NCBI RefSeq assembly: GCF_001280305.1
Contig: NZ_CP012623.1
Coordinates: 2,294,001 to 2,358,000, forward strand
Reading direction: 5' to 3'
DNA length: 64,000 nt
Origin: Hymenobacter sp. DG25A
Lineage (GTDB): Bacteria > Bacteroidota > Bacteroidia > Cytophagales > Hymenobacteraceae
Under the pieces are notes generated by a model that did not search any database, was not told where the DNA came from, and saw only the letters and a list, made by a program, of their open reading frames with translations. Shown piece by piece: positions 16,368 to 25,280 of the stretch (positions are counted from its first letter, which is position 1; every line of letters begins with the position of its first letter). A program made the translations under genes and the position numbers.

Positions 16368-18992
16368 TTACTTCTTATCTCCCAGCTCAATCATATTAGT
16401 GAGCAGGCGGTAGGCACCGGGCACACCGGCCGGCAGCTCCCGGAAGAACGAGAGGCCGGTGTAGATGTAGTGACCTTTACCATAATCGGCTACCAGAATG
16501 GCGCTTTCCTTGGCGGGCTCACCGGGGTCGTGGCTGCTGATGATGGTTTGGTATTTGGTGTCCCACTGCGAGGGGTAGTAGAGGCCCTGCTCCTGCTGCC
16601 AGCCTTCAAAATCTTTGCTTGTAATCTTGTTGGGGGTGTTCAGCAGGGCATGCTGGGGCTTGAGGAAGGTAACGGGGGCGTTTTCTACGGTTACCCGGTC
16701 GCTGGAGAGCTTCATGGGGTACGGGCCAATTTCGGGCAATACCGTACCGCGGCTCACGGTGTACTGCACCACCAGATTGCCGCCATTTTCCACGTATTGC
16801 AGCAAGGCAGGCTGCTGGTACTTGAGGCGGTCCAGGGTATTGTAGGCACGTATGCCTACTACCACAGCCTGGTAGCGGCGCAGGCGCTCTGCGGTCAGGT
16901 CTTCGGGCTTGAGCAGGGTTACGTTGTAGCCAATCTGGCGCAGAGCATCCGGCACGTCGTCGCCGGCCCCCATGAGGTAGCCGATATCCTGCTTCCGCCG
17001 CTTCAGGTCCAGCTTAACCAGCGGGGCCACGGCTTCTGGAAATAATGTTTGGGTTGGAATGTGGGAGTAGTTGATAACCTGAATGCCGCGGCTATATGCC
17101 TGGCCATCCATAGTTGCCACGGCGCGCAGCTGGCCGGTACTCTGCTGGCTACTTGTGGGCTGCACCCAGAATTCCACCGTGCGCTCTTCGTCCTTGTTCT
17201 TGATGTCGAACGGAATGCTGGTGGGTTCTGCTTTCCAACCGGTGGGCACTTGCAGCGCCACCGTGCCTTTGGCATTGGAACGTCCGGCTTTTAGGGTTAC
17301 CAGCACTGTTTTGGGCTTGTTTTCCGCGAAGACGTAGGCATGGCCTACGATGTTCACGGCCACGGGCGGCACTACGGCCAAAGGGCGGTACAGCTCGCCT
17401 AGGGCAGGGTCGACGCGCTTGTATTGGATGGGCATGTCATAGCCAATTCCTTCCCCATTCACTTTCAAATGAAAGCTCGCAATGGCTACTGGCTCGTTTT
17501 CTGGCTCGCCAACTACTTCTTGTGAATGAATGACGTCTAGACCAGTAGCTGATAATGCTTTCGCAGCCGCAACCTCTAGTCCCCAGTCTCTCCTGTCTAT
17601 AACGTCCGGGATTTTATACATACCTATTGTTCCTTGTTCACGCAACCAATAAGGTTGCGACACGGCTAAGGTGATGGGGGCTTTGAATCGATACGTACCA
17701 TTGCGCACAATGTCGTTTTTCAGAACTGTATTTGCTGTTTCTTCGATTCCAGCTACATTATCTCTAAAACCACTAATCTTATAAACGATTGATTCCAACT
17801 GAACCGGAATAGATGACCGATTAATGGCCATAGTGTTCAATCTAACCGAATCTGAAGAGGCAGTGGTTGCTTGTTGCACAGTTGCTTCCAAATGCAATCC
17901 TAATGCGTCATATATCAACTGGTTTACCGCTGCTGCCTTTTCCTCCGCCCAAAAAACGTCGTTTGAGGTTTGTCCTTTCTGATTAGCCCCTGAATAAGCA
18001 AGCACCATAAGCTGGTTTCGCACTTTCAGTAGCCCCACTACACTCGCCTCCGGCTTGCTCGGATCATACTTCTGAATTACCTCCTCAAGGAGCTTAGCCA
18101 CGGCAGCCCCGCCTTTCACGCGGTTCCAACTCATATCCACGCCCTCAAACAAGTCATTACCTGCCTTCTCCCCTTTCAGCGGCTGGAAATATTCCAGCGC
18201 CTCGCCCCGCGTGGCGGCAGAGCCAAAGCCCTGTGAGCGGTGCTGAGAGCGGCTGCGGGCAGCAATTTCACCGTAGCTCTGGCCCAATAGTGGGTTGTAG
18301 CCGCCGGCATCCAGTTTGAGGTAACTGCTCATATCCTCCCCCGCCTTCACGAAGAAAGAGCCGGTGTTCCAGAGCAGGCGTTTGGGTTGCCAGGCCTTCA
18401 CGTATTTCAGCTGCTCGGGGAAACGGTTAGGATCACCGGCGGCATCAAAGGCATCAATGGCCAGCATGGCGGAGGCGGTGTGGTGGCCGTGGCCGGCGCG
18501 GGCGTCGGGCGGGAAGCGGGTGATGAGCACATCCGGCCGGCGCTGGCGAATCACCCAGACCATATCGGAGAGCACCTGCTCCCGGTCCCAGATGGTGAAG
18601 GTTTCCTCGGCGGTTTTGCTGAAGCCGAAGTCGTTGGCGCGGGAGAAGAACTGCTGGCCCCCATCAATGCGGCGCGCAGCCAGAAGCTCCTGGGTGCGGA
18701 TGACGCCTAGCTGCTCGCGCAGCTCAGGGCCAATGAGGTTCTGGCCGCCGTCGCCGCGGGTACAGCTGAAGTAGCCGGTTTCCAGCAGGCGCCCGTTGGC
18801 CAGGTAGGCAATCAGGCGGGTATTCTCGTCATCGGGGTGGGCCGCAATGTATAGCACCGAGCCCAGTACGTTGAGCTTTTTCAGGCCCAGCAGTATATCA
18901 GAGGAGGAATAGGTTTTGGGAGCCTGGGCGAGGGTTGTAAAAGGTAGTAGTAAAACCAGCACAGCGGTTTTCCACCAAAAAGACAAGCGCAT
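16368..18992 (-). CDS. Large exported PIG-L deacetylase
   Basis: An 874-residue exported protein. A signal peptide (residues 1-22) is followed by a PIG-L/LmbE-type zinc deacetylase domain (about 35-220). Its metal motif is AAHPDDENTR, with a later histidine in ARAGHGHHTASA. The family removes N-acetyl groups from amino sugars. Behind it come beta-sandwich-like regions and a C-terminal part (about 640-860) that resembles a class I amidotransferase-like or ThuA-like fold (YQAVVVGIRAYNTLDRLKYQ). The central third, roughly 17450-18070, is clearly less GC-rich than both ends. Its promoter box lies at 19016-19023, and the message leader is short. Domain confidence is high; the sugar substrate is unknown. 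Confidence 0.9.
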   Translation of the reverse strand: MRLSFWWKTAVLVLLLPFTTLAQAPKTYSSSDILLGLKKLNVLGSVLYIAAHPDDENTRLIAYLANGRLLETGYFSCTRGDGGQNLIGPELREQLGVIRTQELLAARRIDGGQQFFSRANDFGFSKTAEETFTIWDREQVLSDMVWVIRQRRPDVLITRFPPDARAGHGHHTASAMLAIDAFDAAGDPNRFPEQLKYVKAWQPKRLLWNTGSFFVKAGEDMSSYLKLDAGGYNPLLGQSYGEIAARSRSQHRSQGFGSAATRGEALEYFQPLKGEKAGNDLFEGVDMSWNRVKGGAAVAKLLEEVIQKYDPSKPEASVVGLLKVRNQLMVLAYSGANQKGQTSNDVFWAEEKAAAVNQLIYDALGLHLEATVQQATTASSDSVRLNTMAINRSSIPVQLESIVYKISGFRDNVAGIEETANTVLKNDIVRNGTYRFKAPITLAVSQPYWLREQGTIGMYKIPDVIDRRDWGLEVAAAKALSATGLDVIHSQEVVGEPENEPVAIASFHLKVNGEGIGYDMPIQYKRVDPALGELYRPLAVVPPVAVNIVGHAYVFAENKPKTVLVTLKAGRSNAKGTVALQVPTGWKAEPTSIPFDIKNKDEERTVEFWVQPTSSQQSTGQLRAVATMDGQAYSRGIQVINYSHIPTQTLFPEAVAPLVKLDLKRRKQDIGYLMGAGDDVPDALRQIGYNVTLLKPEDLTAERLRRYQAVVVGIRAYNTLDRLKYQQPALLQYVENGGNLVVQYTVSRGTVLPEIGPYPMKLSSDRVTVENAPVTFLKPQHALLNTPNKITSKDFEGWQQEQGLYYPSQWDTKYQTIISSHDPGEPAKESAILVADYGKGHYIYTGLSFFRELPAGVPGAYRLLTNMIELGDKK

Positions 18993-19399
18993 ATATCCAA
19001 AGTTCAGGTAGGCGGCAAAGGTACTAGTTCACCATATACACGAGAACAGCCTTGGCCACTGCATAGCTTAGATAAATTCAGGTTTATTGAAATTTATCCT
19101 GAGGCATAATTTTAAATTAGAAAAAAATACATAAGCACTTAATTACCAAGAATTTGTTTAAAACATACATTTTTCATAATGTTTAAATAAAATGAATTTA
19201 TTCTATTGATTATTAAAATTATTTAAATAAATAAAGTTCTTAAAGCAGTTCCTCGCCATATGAATGCATGGCTATATAATATCAGTGCGCTGGCAAGCGG
19301 TGGCCTATACAGAATATGCTAAGAACTCGAAAGATTGCAAAATTGCATTATTGTTATTTATTATATTGTTTTGCTAATACAACATTATATTATTTGTAT
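18993..19399. other. AT-rich divergent intergenic region
   Basis: A 407-bp gap between divergent genes. About 19060-19250 and 19320-19399 are strikingly AT-rich, far below the surrounding GC content, with a more normal stretch between them. It holds an inverted repeat, GATAAATT at 19071-19078 and AATTTATC at 19091-19098. I see no coding frame and no RNA gene in it. It probably holds regulatory DNA for the type IX-secreted gene, or is a remnant of foreign DNA. Confidence 0.6.
19016..19023 (-). promoter_or_regulatory. -7 promoter box of the PIG-L gene
   Basis: On the minus strand this reads TACCTTTG, an exact match to TAnnTTTG, ending 23 nt before the PIG-L ATG. No consensus TTG at 17-21 nt; TTC is the nearest candidate. 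Confidence 0.6.
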
Positions 19400-21733
19400 A
19401 TGAGAAAGCTACTCTCCGCTTCCGGCTTCCGGATGGCGCTGTGCCTCGTGTGCCTGGCTGCTTCCTTCAATTCGCACGGAGCTACTGCAGATGGAAAAAT
19501 CACCCCCAACGAGTACAAAGCTTCCCAAACCAGTGGTAACTATACCTGGTACCTGGATTGGGACAATACCTACTTGTATGTAGCTATTCAGCAAAATGGG
19601 GGGAGCAACCTTTCTGCCTGGACGCTTCCCTCCGTACTGTTTTTGGATAGCAACCCCGCCTCGCCCGTTAACAGCGCCCTTTCCGCCGATGGTACGCTGG
19701 ACGGGATAACGTATACCGATCCGGCTAATAGTAACAGCAGCCTGACGTTTACGCCTCCCTTCAGGGCAGACAGGGCTTTCGTTTTTACTAATACCGGACT
19801 AAGTATGTACTTAGCCAATACCAATACGGGCACTTGGTTTTCGCCGGCTAATTATCCTTCTGCCCTCAATCCTGAGAACGACCCGGCAGATTTACACTCC
19901 GGGTCTCAGCAAGGAAATACTCCTTCTATTATCCGGGAATTTCGCGTGTATCGAAGCGCGGTAGGCATGGAAGGCAGCGCTTCTGCTTTCAACTGGTTTG
20001 CCTATACCCTGAGAAACTCAACCGCTACCTCAGGTGGTCAGATACCCATCAACAATCCCAACCCCTTGCTTACAAGTGGCACTCAGGTGCTACCTGTCTC
20101 CTTTTACTACACGGTGCCCAGTATGAGCGATGCTGACCGGAGCACTATATTCAGCCGGATTAGCTACACGTACCAGGATGCCAGCGTGGCACCTACCACT
20201 TCGCCTTTTTATGACTTCACGGTAAATGCTCCTGGTAAAACGTTAACCATGAATGGGCAGCTGGTGATTAATGGTAATTTCTCCCTTTATCAGGGAAATG
20301 CCCGAATGGAAAGCTCATCCAACCTCACAGTGGTAAAGAACTTTCTGCTGGGCGAAAATGCCTCTTTTGCACCCAGCACCAACAATTTCACCGGGCAGTA
20401 TACGCTTAGCGTAGGTGGCGACTTTAAAATAATGGGGACTTTTAACACTGGAAAAAGCACCACTAATTTTACGGGCAGCAATCAAAATATTTTACTGTCA
20501 GCTCCAACGAAATTTTACCGGCTAATAGTCACTAAGCCAGGGGTTAAGCAATTGTATAATGAACTGGAAATCCTACAGGAGCTTCAGCTAAAGGATGGTA
20601 TAATTAATACGGGTGCTTATCGGCTGAAGATGATAGTGGATGGGAAAAACATCATGCTGACTGAGGACAAAGGCTATGTGCTGGGCACCGTAGTAGCCAT
20701 CAGCAAAGACCCGGTGAGTGTGCCCGGCAACTATAACTTCGGTGGCATTGGGTTAAAGCTGAACGCCAATGGAAATAACGGTACCAGCCAAGGACCCAGC
20801 CTGGGTATTACCACCGTTACGCGCTATACCGGCACCACACTCTACGGCCAGGCGCTGCCTCCCTACGACCCCTACAACCTGGTTTTTGCCAAGAGCATTA
20901 AGCGGCAATATGTGGTAGAGCCTACTTACAAAGGCGAAAACCCGCAGAACCCATTAAACGTGAACCTGGTGTTCACCTACCGGCATGATCCTGCCGTACC
21001 AACCGTATTGGTAGAGCCCACTGAGCTCAACAGCATTGTTGAATCGAACCTGGCCCTCTTCCGGTCTAACTCGATGCAAGGCCCTTGGCAGTTGATGAAA
21101 CCGCCGGTACGCAACCTCGATGCCAATACGGTTGGGGTGAATGGGCTTAGGGATTTTGTAGAACGTTTCATCTTTACCCTGGGTGATGGCACGGCGCCCC
21201 TACCCGTTACGCTGACCAGCTTTGCCGGCAAACCCGCCGTGGGTGGTGGCGTTCAGCTCACCTGGAATACCGCCTCTGAGCGCAACAACCACGCTTTTAC
21301 CGTAGAGCGGCAGGTAGCGGCAGACCGTTGGGAAGCTCTGGCCGCTTTGCCCGGCAAGGGCGCCAATGGCGGGCGCTACACCTATCTGGACCGCAAGGCG
21401 CAGGGCAGCGCCACCTGGTATTACCGCCTCAAACAAACCGATGACAATGGCACCTTCACTTATTCCTCCGTGGTTGCCGTCATTACCGGTTCTCAGGCAG
21501 CGCATCAGCTCCAGCTGAGTCCGGTACCTACTGCCGATATGCTGACGCTGAGCAACCTGCCCGATGGGGCAAAAGAACTGGTGATTCTCGACCAGTTGGG
21601 CCGGGTGCAGCTTCGGCAGGCCGTAACGGGAACTACGGCTACTGTTTCTGTTAGTGCCCTGTCGCCCAGCACGTATTCCGTCCGCATACTGGGGGCCAGC
21701 ACCGTGCAGAATGCCCGCTTTATCAAGCGCTAA
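19400..21733 (+). CDS. Type IX-secreted protein with C-terminal sorting domain
   Basis: A 777-residue secreted protein. I start it at ATG 19400, where a proper signal peptide begins (MRKLLSASGFRMALCLVCLA); an upstream ATG at 19316 would add an AT-rich, implausible extension. Residues about 35-110 (DGKITPNEYKASQTSGNYTW, LYVAIQ) resemble a CBM9/DOMON-like beta sandwich. The middle contains strand-rich repeats with a long NG-rich segment. The last 170 residues have the common linker LPVTLTSFAGKPAVGGGVQL and end in a type A sorting domain (LSPVPTADMLTLSNLP to SVRILGASTVQNARFIKR), which directs export by the type IX system. The ligand or adhesive role is unknown. Confidence 0.86.
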   Translation: MRKLLSASGFRMALCLVCLAASFNSHGATADGKITPNEYKASQTSGNYTWYLDWDNTYLYVAIQQNGGSNLSAWTLPSVLFLDSNPASPVNSALSADGTLDGITYTDPANSNSSLTFTPPFRADRAFVFTNTGLSMYLANTNTGTWFSPANYPSALNPENDPADLHSGSQQGNTPSIIREFRVYRSAVGMEGSASAFNWFAYTLRNSTATSGGQIPINNPNPLLTSGTQVLPVSFYYTVPSMSDADRSTIFSRISYTYQDASVAPTTSPFYDFTVNAPGKTLTMNGQLVINGNFSLYQGNARMESSSNLTVVKNFLLGENASFAPSTNNFTGQYTLSVGGDFKIMGTFNTGKSTTNFTGSNQNILLSAPTKFYRLIVTKPGVKQLYNELEILQELQLKDGIINTGAYRLKMIVDGKNIMLTEDKGYVLGTVVAISKDPVSVPGNYNFGGIGLKLNANGNNGTSQGPSLGITTVTRYTGTTLYGQALPPYDPYNLVFAKSIKRQYVVEPTYKGENPQNPLNVNLVFTYRHDPAVPTVLVEPTELNSIVESNLALFRSNSMQGPWQLMKPPVRNLDANTVGVNGLRDFVERFIFTLGDGTAPLPVTLTSFAGKPAVGGGVQLTWNTASERNNHAFTVERQVAADRWEALAALPGKGANGGRYTYLDRKAQGSATWYYRLKQTDDNGTFTYSSVVAVITGSQAAHQLQLSPVPTADMLTLSNLPDGAKELVILDQLGRVQLRQAVTGTTATVSVSALSPSTYSVRILGASTVQNARFIKR

Positions 21734-21804
21734 CCCACTTTCCGCCGGGCCCCGTCCACCCCGCAGCTTCTGCCGAATGGACAGGGCTCGGCTATAAATA
21801 TCGT

Positions 21805-21833
21805 TTGGGAGCTTCCGCAGACTTGTACCTTTG
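21805..21833 (+). promoter_or_regulatory. Promoter of MOSC gene, nearly touching the start codon
   Basis: TTG at 21805-21807, 18 nt, then TACCTTTG at 21826-21833. The ATG at 21839 is only 5 nt beyond the -7 box, so the start of transcription would fall at or within the start codon. Confidence 0.75.
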
Positions 21834-21838
21834 TGTAT

Positions 21839-22672
21839 ATGGCTGCCTCTCCCCTGACGTTATCTGCCCTTTATATTTATCCGGTTAAGTCGCTGGGCGG
21901 CATTCCGCTCACGGAGGCTGAGGTAGAGCTGCGCGGCCTGCGCCACGACCGGCGCTGGCTTATTGTGGACGCCCGTAACCAGTTTATGACGCAGCGGCAG
22001 CAGCCGCATATGGCCCTATTGCAGGTGTCTCCCGCTTATAATGGCTTCCTGCTCACGCACCGCCAGCGCCCGGATCTGCTTCCCTTATATATCCCTTTTG
22101 AAGCCACCCCGGAGCGGACCCTTTTCGTCACCATCTGGGACGATATGGTGTTTGCCTGGCGCGGCACTCCCGCCGCCGATGCGTGGCTGACGGAAGCTCT
22201 GGGCCAAACCTGCCGGCTGGTCTATATGTCGGATATGGTCATGCGGGCTACAGAGCCCGAGCAGAACCCGGACGACCAAATGGTGAGCTTTGCCGATGCC
22301 TACCCGTTTCTGCTGGCCGGGGAAGCTTCGCTGCAGGAACTGAATACCCGGTTGGCGGAGCCGGTGCCTATGGACCGCTTCCGGCCCAACTTCGTGTTTG
22401 CCGGCGGCACGCCCTGGCAGGAAGACACTTGGACAGACTTTCAGATTGGGGAAGTCCGCTTTCGGGCGGTAAAGCCGTGTGCGCGCTGCCCGGTTACTAC
22501 CATTAATCAGCTAACGGCTCAGAAAAGCGCCGAGCCGCTTCGCACGCTGGCCACCTATCGCGCTGCGGGCAATAAAGTGCTGTTTGGGCAAAATCTCACC
22601 GGGCCCGGGCAGGGCCTCGTGCGCCTCGGCGACGTTATTACGGTGCACAAACTCCGGGAAGTCCACGCCTAG
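21839..22672 (+). CDS. MOSC domain protein
   Basis: A 277-residue protein with an N-terminal MOSC beta-barrel domain (LSALYIYPVKSLGGIPLTEA, GLRHDRRWLIVD) and a C-terminal MOSC domain. The key block VKPCARCPVTTIN holds the cysteine that binds the molybdenum cofactor in family members. Such proteins reduce N-hydroxylated substrates or transfer sulfur. I choose ATG 21839 over a GTG two codons upstream because the GTG overlaps the -7 promoter box. It is a single gene, with no molybdenum cofactor genes nearby. Confidence 0.9.
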   Translation: MAASPLTLSALYIYPVKSLGGIPLTEAEVELRGLRHDRRWLIVDARNQFMTQRQQPHMALLQVSPAYNGFLLTHRQRPDLLPLYIPFEATPERTLFVTIWDDMVFAWRGTPAADAWLTEALGQTCRLVYMSDMVMRATEPEQNPDDQMVSFADAYPFLLAGEASLQELNTRLAEPVPMDRFRPNFVFAGGTPWQEDTWTDFQIGEVRFRAVKPCARCPVTTINQLTAQKSAEPLRTLATYRAAGNKVLFGQNLTGPGQGLVRLGDVITVHKLREVHA

Positions 22673-22985
22673 CGCATCGGTTTCGGGCATTTCTGAAAAC
22701 CAAAAATACTACTGAGCAGGTGGCCGCTCTGGCTGGCAGCCCCACTGCGTGCGCGCTGATAATGGCGTTTGCAGCCTGCTTTACCCCATTCAAAGGCCTA
22801 TCCAGCGCAATAAGCACCTGATTTATCTGTAGTTATAGTGCATTTTCTGGGCAAGTAATTACCTTTGACTAGCCAAGATCTGCTTTTAGCAATAAAAGCG
22901 GCTTTGCGCCCCGCTACCCCTCTCTTACAGGCTGGCCTTCACACCGCTTGCCTGCCTCCGCTCCTCACCTCTATTGCACTTCTTC
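22673..22985. other. Intergenic region without a gene
   Basis: A 313-bp gap between co-directional MOSC and DUF547 genes. It contains a -7 promoter box at 22860 and a leader of about 110 nt. A TTG-initiated frame runs out of it over the DUF547 start, but it is a shadow. No RNA gene or terminator is evident. Confidence 0.55.
22860..22867 (+). promoter_or_regulatory. -7 promoter box of the DUF547 gene
   Basis: TACCTTTG, an exact match to the -7 consensus. The leader to ATG 22986 would be about 110 nt, unusually long for this window. No TTG at the expected -33 spacing. Confidence 0.5.
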
Positions 22986-23783
22986 ATGGTTTTCCCTTCC
23001 CGGCTCCTACCTGCGCTTGTGGGTTGGTTGGTGCTGTGCATGCTGTATACCAACGCCCTGGCAGCAGATGGCCCCGCCCAGGTGCATCAGCTTTGGAATG
23101 AGCTGCTGTTCAAGCACGTAACCCCAGATGGCCGCGTGGATTACCAGGGTTTCCTGGACGATGAGGAAAAGCTGGCCGAATACCTGCAGGTACTGGCCCA
23201 AACCACTCCCAACGAGCAAACCTGGACCCCCGACGACGTAAAAGCCTTTTGGCTGAATGTCTACAATGCTACCACAGTATCCCTGGTGCTGGAATACTAC
23301 CCGGTCAGCAGCCTGAATACTATTCGGCTTAAATCCGGCACTGGCTTTTCTCCCTGGGAGGCGCTTACGGTAATGGCAGGTGGGCACGAATATTCCCTGA
23401 ACCAGGTGGAGCGCACCCAGCTGCGCGACCAGTTTCAGGACCCCCGCATTCATTTTGCCCTGGTAAGTGGGGCCGTTTCTTCGCCCGTGCTTCGCAATGA
23501 AGCCTACGAAGGCCGCCGCCTGCAAGCCCAGCTCGAAGAGCAGACCCAGCGTTTCCTCGCCGACCCGCTGCTCAATACCATTGCCCCGGAGCACGTGAAG
23601 CTCTCCAGCCTGTTCGATTGGTACTCCGCTGAATTTGGGTCTGATACTAATGCCCTAGTGGCTTTCATAAACCGCTATTCGCGCACCCCGGTGGCCGCCA
23701 CGGCTAAAATAGACTTCCTGCCGTTTGACTGGCGCCTGAACGACCGCCAGGCGCTGAGCGGGACCCAGGCCCTCACCCGCTAA
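22986..23783 (+). CDS. DUF547 protein lacking the usual cysteines
   Basis: A 265-residue exported protein starting at ATG 22986; the signal peptide runs to about residue 25 (LLPALVGWLVLCMLYTNALA). The DUF547 domain is clear from WLNVYNATTVSLVLEYYP, SGTGFSPWEAL and VERTQLRDQFQDPRIHFALV. Most members continue with a conserved segment of the NCxSxxCP type; here it reads VSGAVSSPVLRNEAY, with no cysteine. The family has no settled activity. If those cysteines are functional, this copy is altered or inactive. Single gene, 48 nt before a DUF2461 gene. Confidence 0.85.
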   Translation: MVFPSRLLPALVGWLVLCMLYTNALAADGPAQVHQLWNELLFKHVTPDGRVDYQGFLDDEEKLAEYLQVLAQTTPNEQTWTPDDVKAFWLNVYNATTVSLVLEYYPVSSLNTIRLKSGTGFSPWEALTVMAGGHEYSLNQVERTQLRDQFQDPRIHFALVSGAVSSPVLRNEAYEGRRLQAQLEEQTQRFLADPLLNTIAPEHVKLSSLFDWYSAEFGSDTNALVAFINRYSRTPVAATAKIDFLPFDWRLNDRQALSGTQALTR

Positions 23784-23831
23784 CCTCTACTTTTTCCTAA
23801 CCTCCGGGGCCGCTGCGTAGTTATAGCAGGC

Positions 23832-24506
23832 ATGGATAGAGCTTTTCTACTGAATTTCCTGCGCCAGCTGGCGGCCAACAACCATAAAACCTGGATGGAT
23901 ACCAACCGGGCCGACTACCACCGCGCCCGCGCCATCTACACGGAGCTGGTGGCAGAATTGCTGCGCGGGGCCCAGCGCTTCGAGCCCGATCTGGCGCCGC
24001 TCTCACCGTCGGATGTAATGTTCCGCATCAATAAAAACGACCGGTTTCAGCAAAGTAACGAGCCTTACAAGCGCCACATGGGTGCCGGCGTAAAGCCCGG
24101 CGGGCGCCATAGTCCGTGGGCAGGCTATTTTATTGCTCTGGAGCCCGGCGGCGAAAGCTACGTGGGCGCCGGCCGCTGGATGCCCGAGCCCGCCCAGCTG
24201 GCCCGCATCCGGCAGGAGATTCACTACAACGGTGAGGCCTTTCACGTCATGCGCCAGCAACCGGAGTTGCTGCGCCACTATCCCCAGGGCCTCGACCGCA
24301 GCCAGGCCCTGAAAACCGCCCCCAAAGGTTACGACCGCACGGACCCGGACATTGAATGGCTGCAGCTGAAAAGTCATTTTGTGTGGCAATCCATTCCGGA
24401 TGCCGACGTGCTCCGGCCCGATTTCCCGGAGCAGGTGCTCACAGCCTGGCGTGCTGCTCAACCCCTGGTGCACTTCCTGAACGACGCCATGACAGTGGAG
24501 GAATAA
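23832..24506 (+). CDS. DUF2461 protein
   Basis: A 224-residue, probably cytoplasmic protein of the DUF2461 (TIGR02453-type) family. It is recognised by FLRQLAANNHKTWMDTNRAD at the start, FRINKNDRFQQSNEPYKRHM, and GYFIALEPGGESYVGAGRWM in the centre. The family is widespread, about 220 residues long, and has no demonstrated function. It may share the transcript of the DUF547 gene (48-nt gap). A strong bidirectional terminator follows. Confidence 0.9.
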   Translation: MDRAFLLNFLRQLAANNHKTWMDTNRADYHRARAIYTELVAELLRGAQRFEPDLAPLSPSDVMFRINKNDRFQQSNEPYKRHMGAGVKPGGRHSPWAGYFIALEPGGESYVGAGRWMPEPAQLARIRQEIHYNGEAFHVMRQQPELLRHYPQGLDRSQALKTAPKGYDRTDPDIEWLQLKSHFVWQSIPDADVLRPDFPEQVLTAWRAAQPLVHFLNDAMTVEE

Positions 24507-24528
24507 GGAAGCCCGAAAGCCCGCATTA

Positions 24529-24576
24529 AAAAGTAAAAGCCCTTGCCGCGTGATAACGGCAAGGGCTTTTACTTTT
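24529..24576. terminator. Bidirectional terminator
   Basis: A perfect 20-bp stem (left arm 24529-24548, right arm 24557-24576) around an 8-nt loop, with A and T rich ends. It separates the convergent DUF2461 and deoxynucleoside kinase genes. Confidence 0.92.
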
Positions 24577-24619
24577 AAAGCGGGCTGATGGAATGACTTC
24601 TACTTGGTTATTCCGGTGT

Positions 24620-25243
24620 CTAAAACAGCCCGAATAGGGTGCTGTTGATGCGGTCCACGATGATGCCCAGGTCTTCCTGTTTATTCACGTAGTCGAGGTT
24701 GTTGACGTCGATAACGAGCAGGCGGCCGTGGTGGTAGTTGCTGATCCACCGCTCGTAATGCTCATTGAGGTTTTTCAGGTACTCAATTTTGATGTTGTTC
24801 TCGTAGTCGCGGTTGCGCTTTTCAATCTGCGAAATCAGCTTGGGCAGATCGGCCTTGAGGTAGAGCAGCAGATCCGGCGGGTCCACCATGCTCACCATCG
24901 ACTCAAACAAGCCCAGGTAGTTGTGGTAGTCGCGCTCAGGCATCAGCCCGGACTCATGCAGGTTGGCCGCAAAAATGTGCGCATCCTCATAAATCGTGCG
25001 GTCCTGAATAACGCCTTTGCTGGCCTTCTGAAGCTCTTTTATGCGCTGGGTCTGGCGGAAGCGGCTATTGAGGAAATACACCTGCAGGTGAAACGCCCAG
25101 TGGTGCATATCGTCGTAAAAATCTTTCAGATAGGGATTATGGTCCACATCTTCCAGAAAAACTTCCCAATTGAAATGGTGCGCCAGTTTGTTGGCCAGCG
25201 TGGTTTTGCCGGCGCCAATGTTGCCGACGATTGCAATATGCAT
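24620..25243 (-). CDS. Deoxynucleoside kinase
   Basis: A 207-residue cytoplasmic kinase that phosphorylates deoxynucleosides in nucleotide salvage. The P-loop is GNIGAGKTT at residues about 7-15. Further family motifs are FLEDVDHNPYLKDFY, FLNSRFRQT and IQDRTIYEDAHIFA (the DRT-like catalytic region), with KADLPKLISQIEKRNRDYE towards the lid. I start at ATG 25243, which puts the P-loop at the normal distance; a longer frame upstream runs through the promoter. Typical dAK/dGK-type length. Base specificity cannot be told. Confidence 0.93.
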   Translation of the reverse strand: MHIAIVGNIGAGKTTLANKLAHHFNWEVFLEDVDHNPYLKDFYDDMHHWAFHLQVYFLNSRFRQTQRIKELQKASKGVIQDRTIYEDAHIFAANLHESGLMPERDYHNYLGLFESMVSMVDPPDLLLYLKADLPKLISQIEKRNRDYENNIKIEYLKNLNEHYERWISNYHHGRLLVIDVNNLDYVNKQEDLGIIVDRINSTLFGLF

Positions 25244-25272
25244 GAGCGAAATGAAGGACAATAAGTGAGCTG

Positions 25273-25280
25273 CAAAAGTA
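25273..25280 (-). promoter_or_regulatory. -7 promoter box of the deoxynucleoside kinase gene
   Basis: Minus strand TACTTTTG, an exact consensus match, with 29 nt between it and the ATG. It falls inside a longer in-frame extension, supporting the shorter start. Confidence 0.55.

Noticed and set aside
21751..21792. Inverted GGGCCCCGTCCA-like and TGGACAGGGC words after the type IX-secreted gene as a terminator
   Set aside because: The loop is long and no T run follows; evidence is too weak to list.
22865..23101. TTG-initiated 78-codon frame before the DUF547 gene
   Set aside because: Overlaps the DUF547 start in another frame and has no signal or motif.
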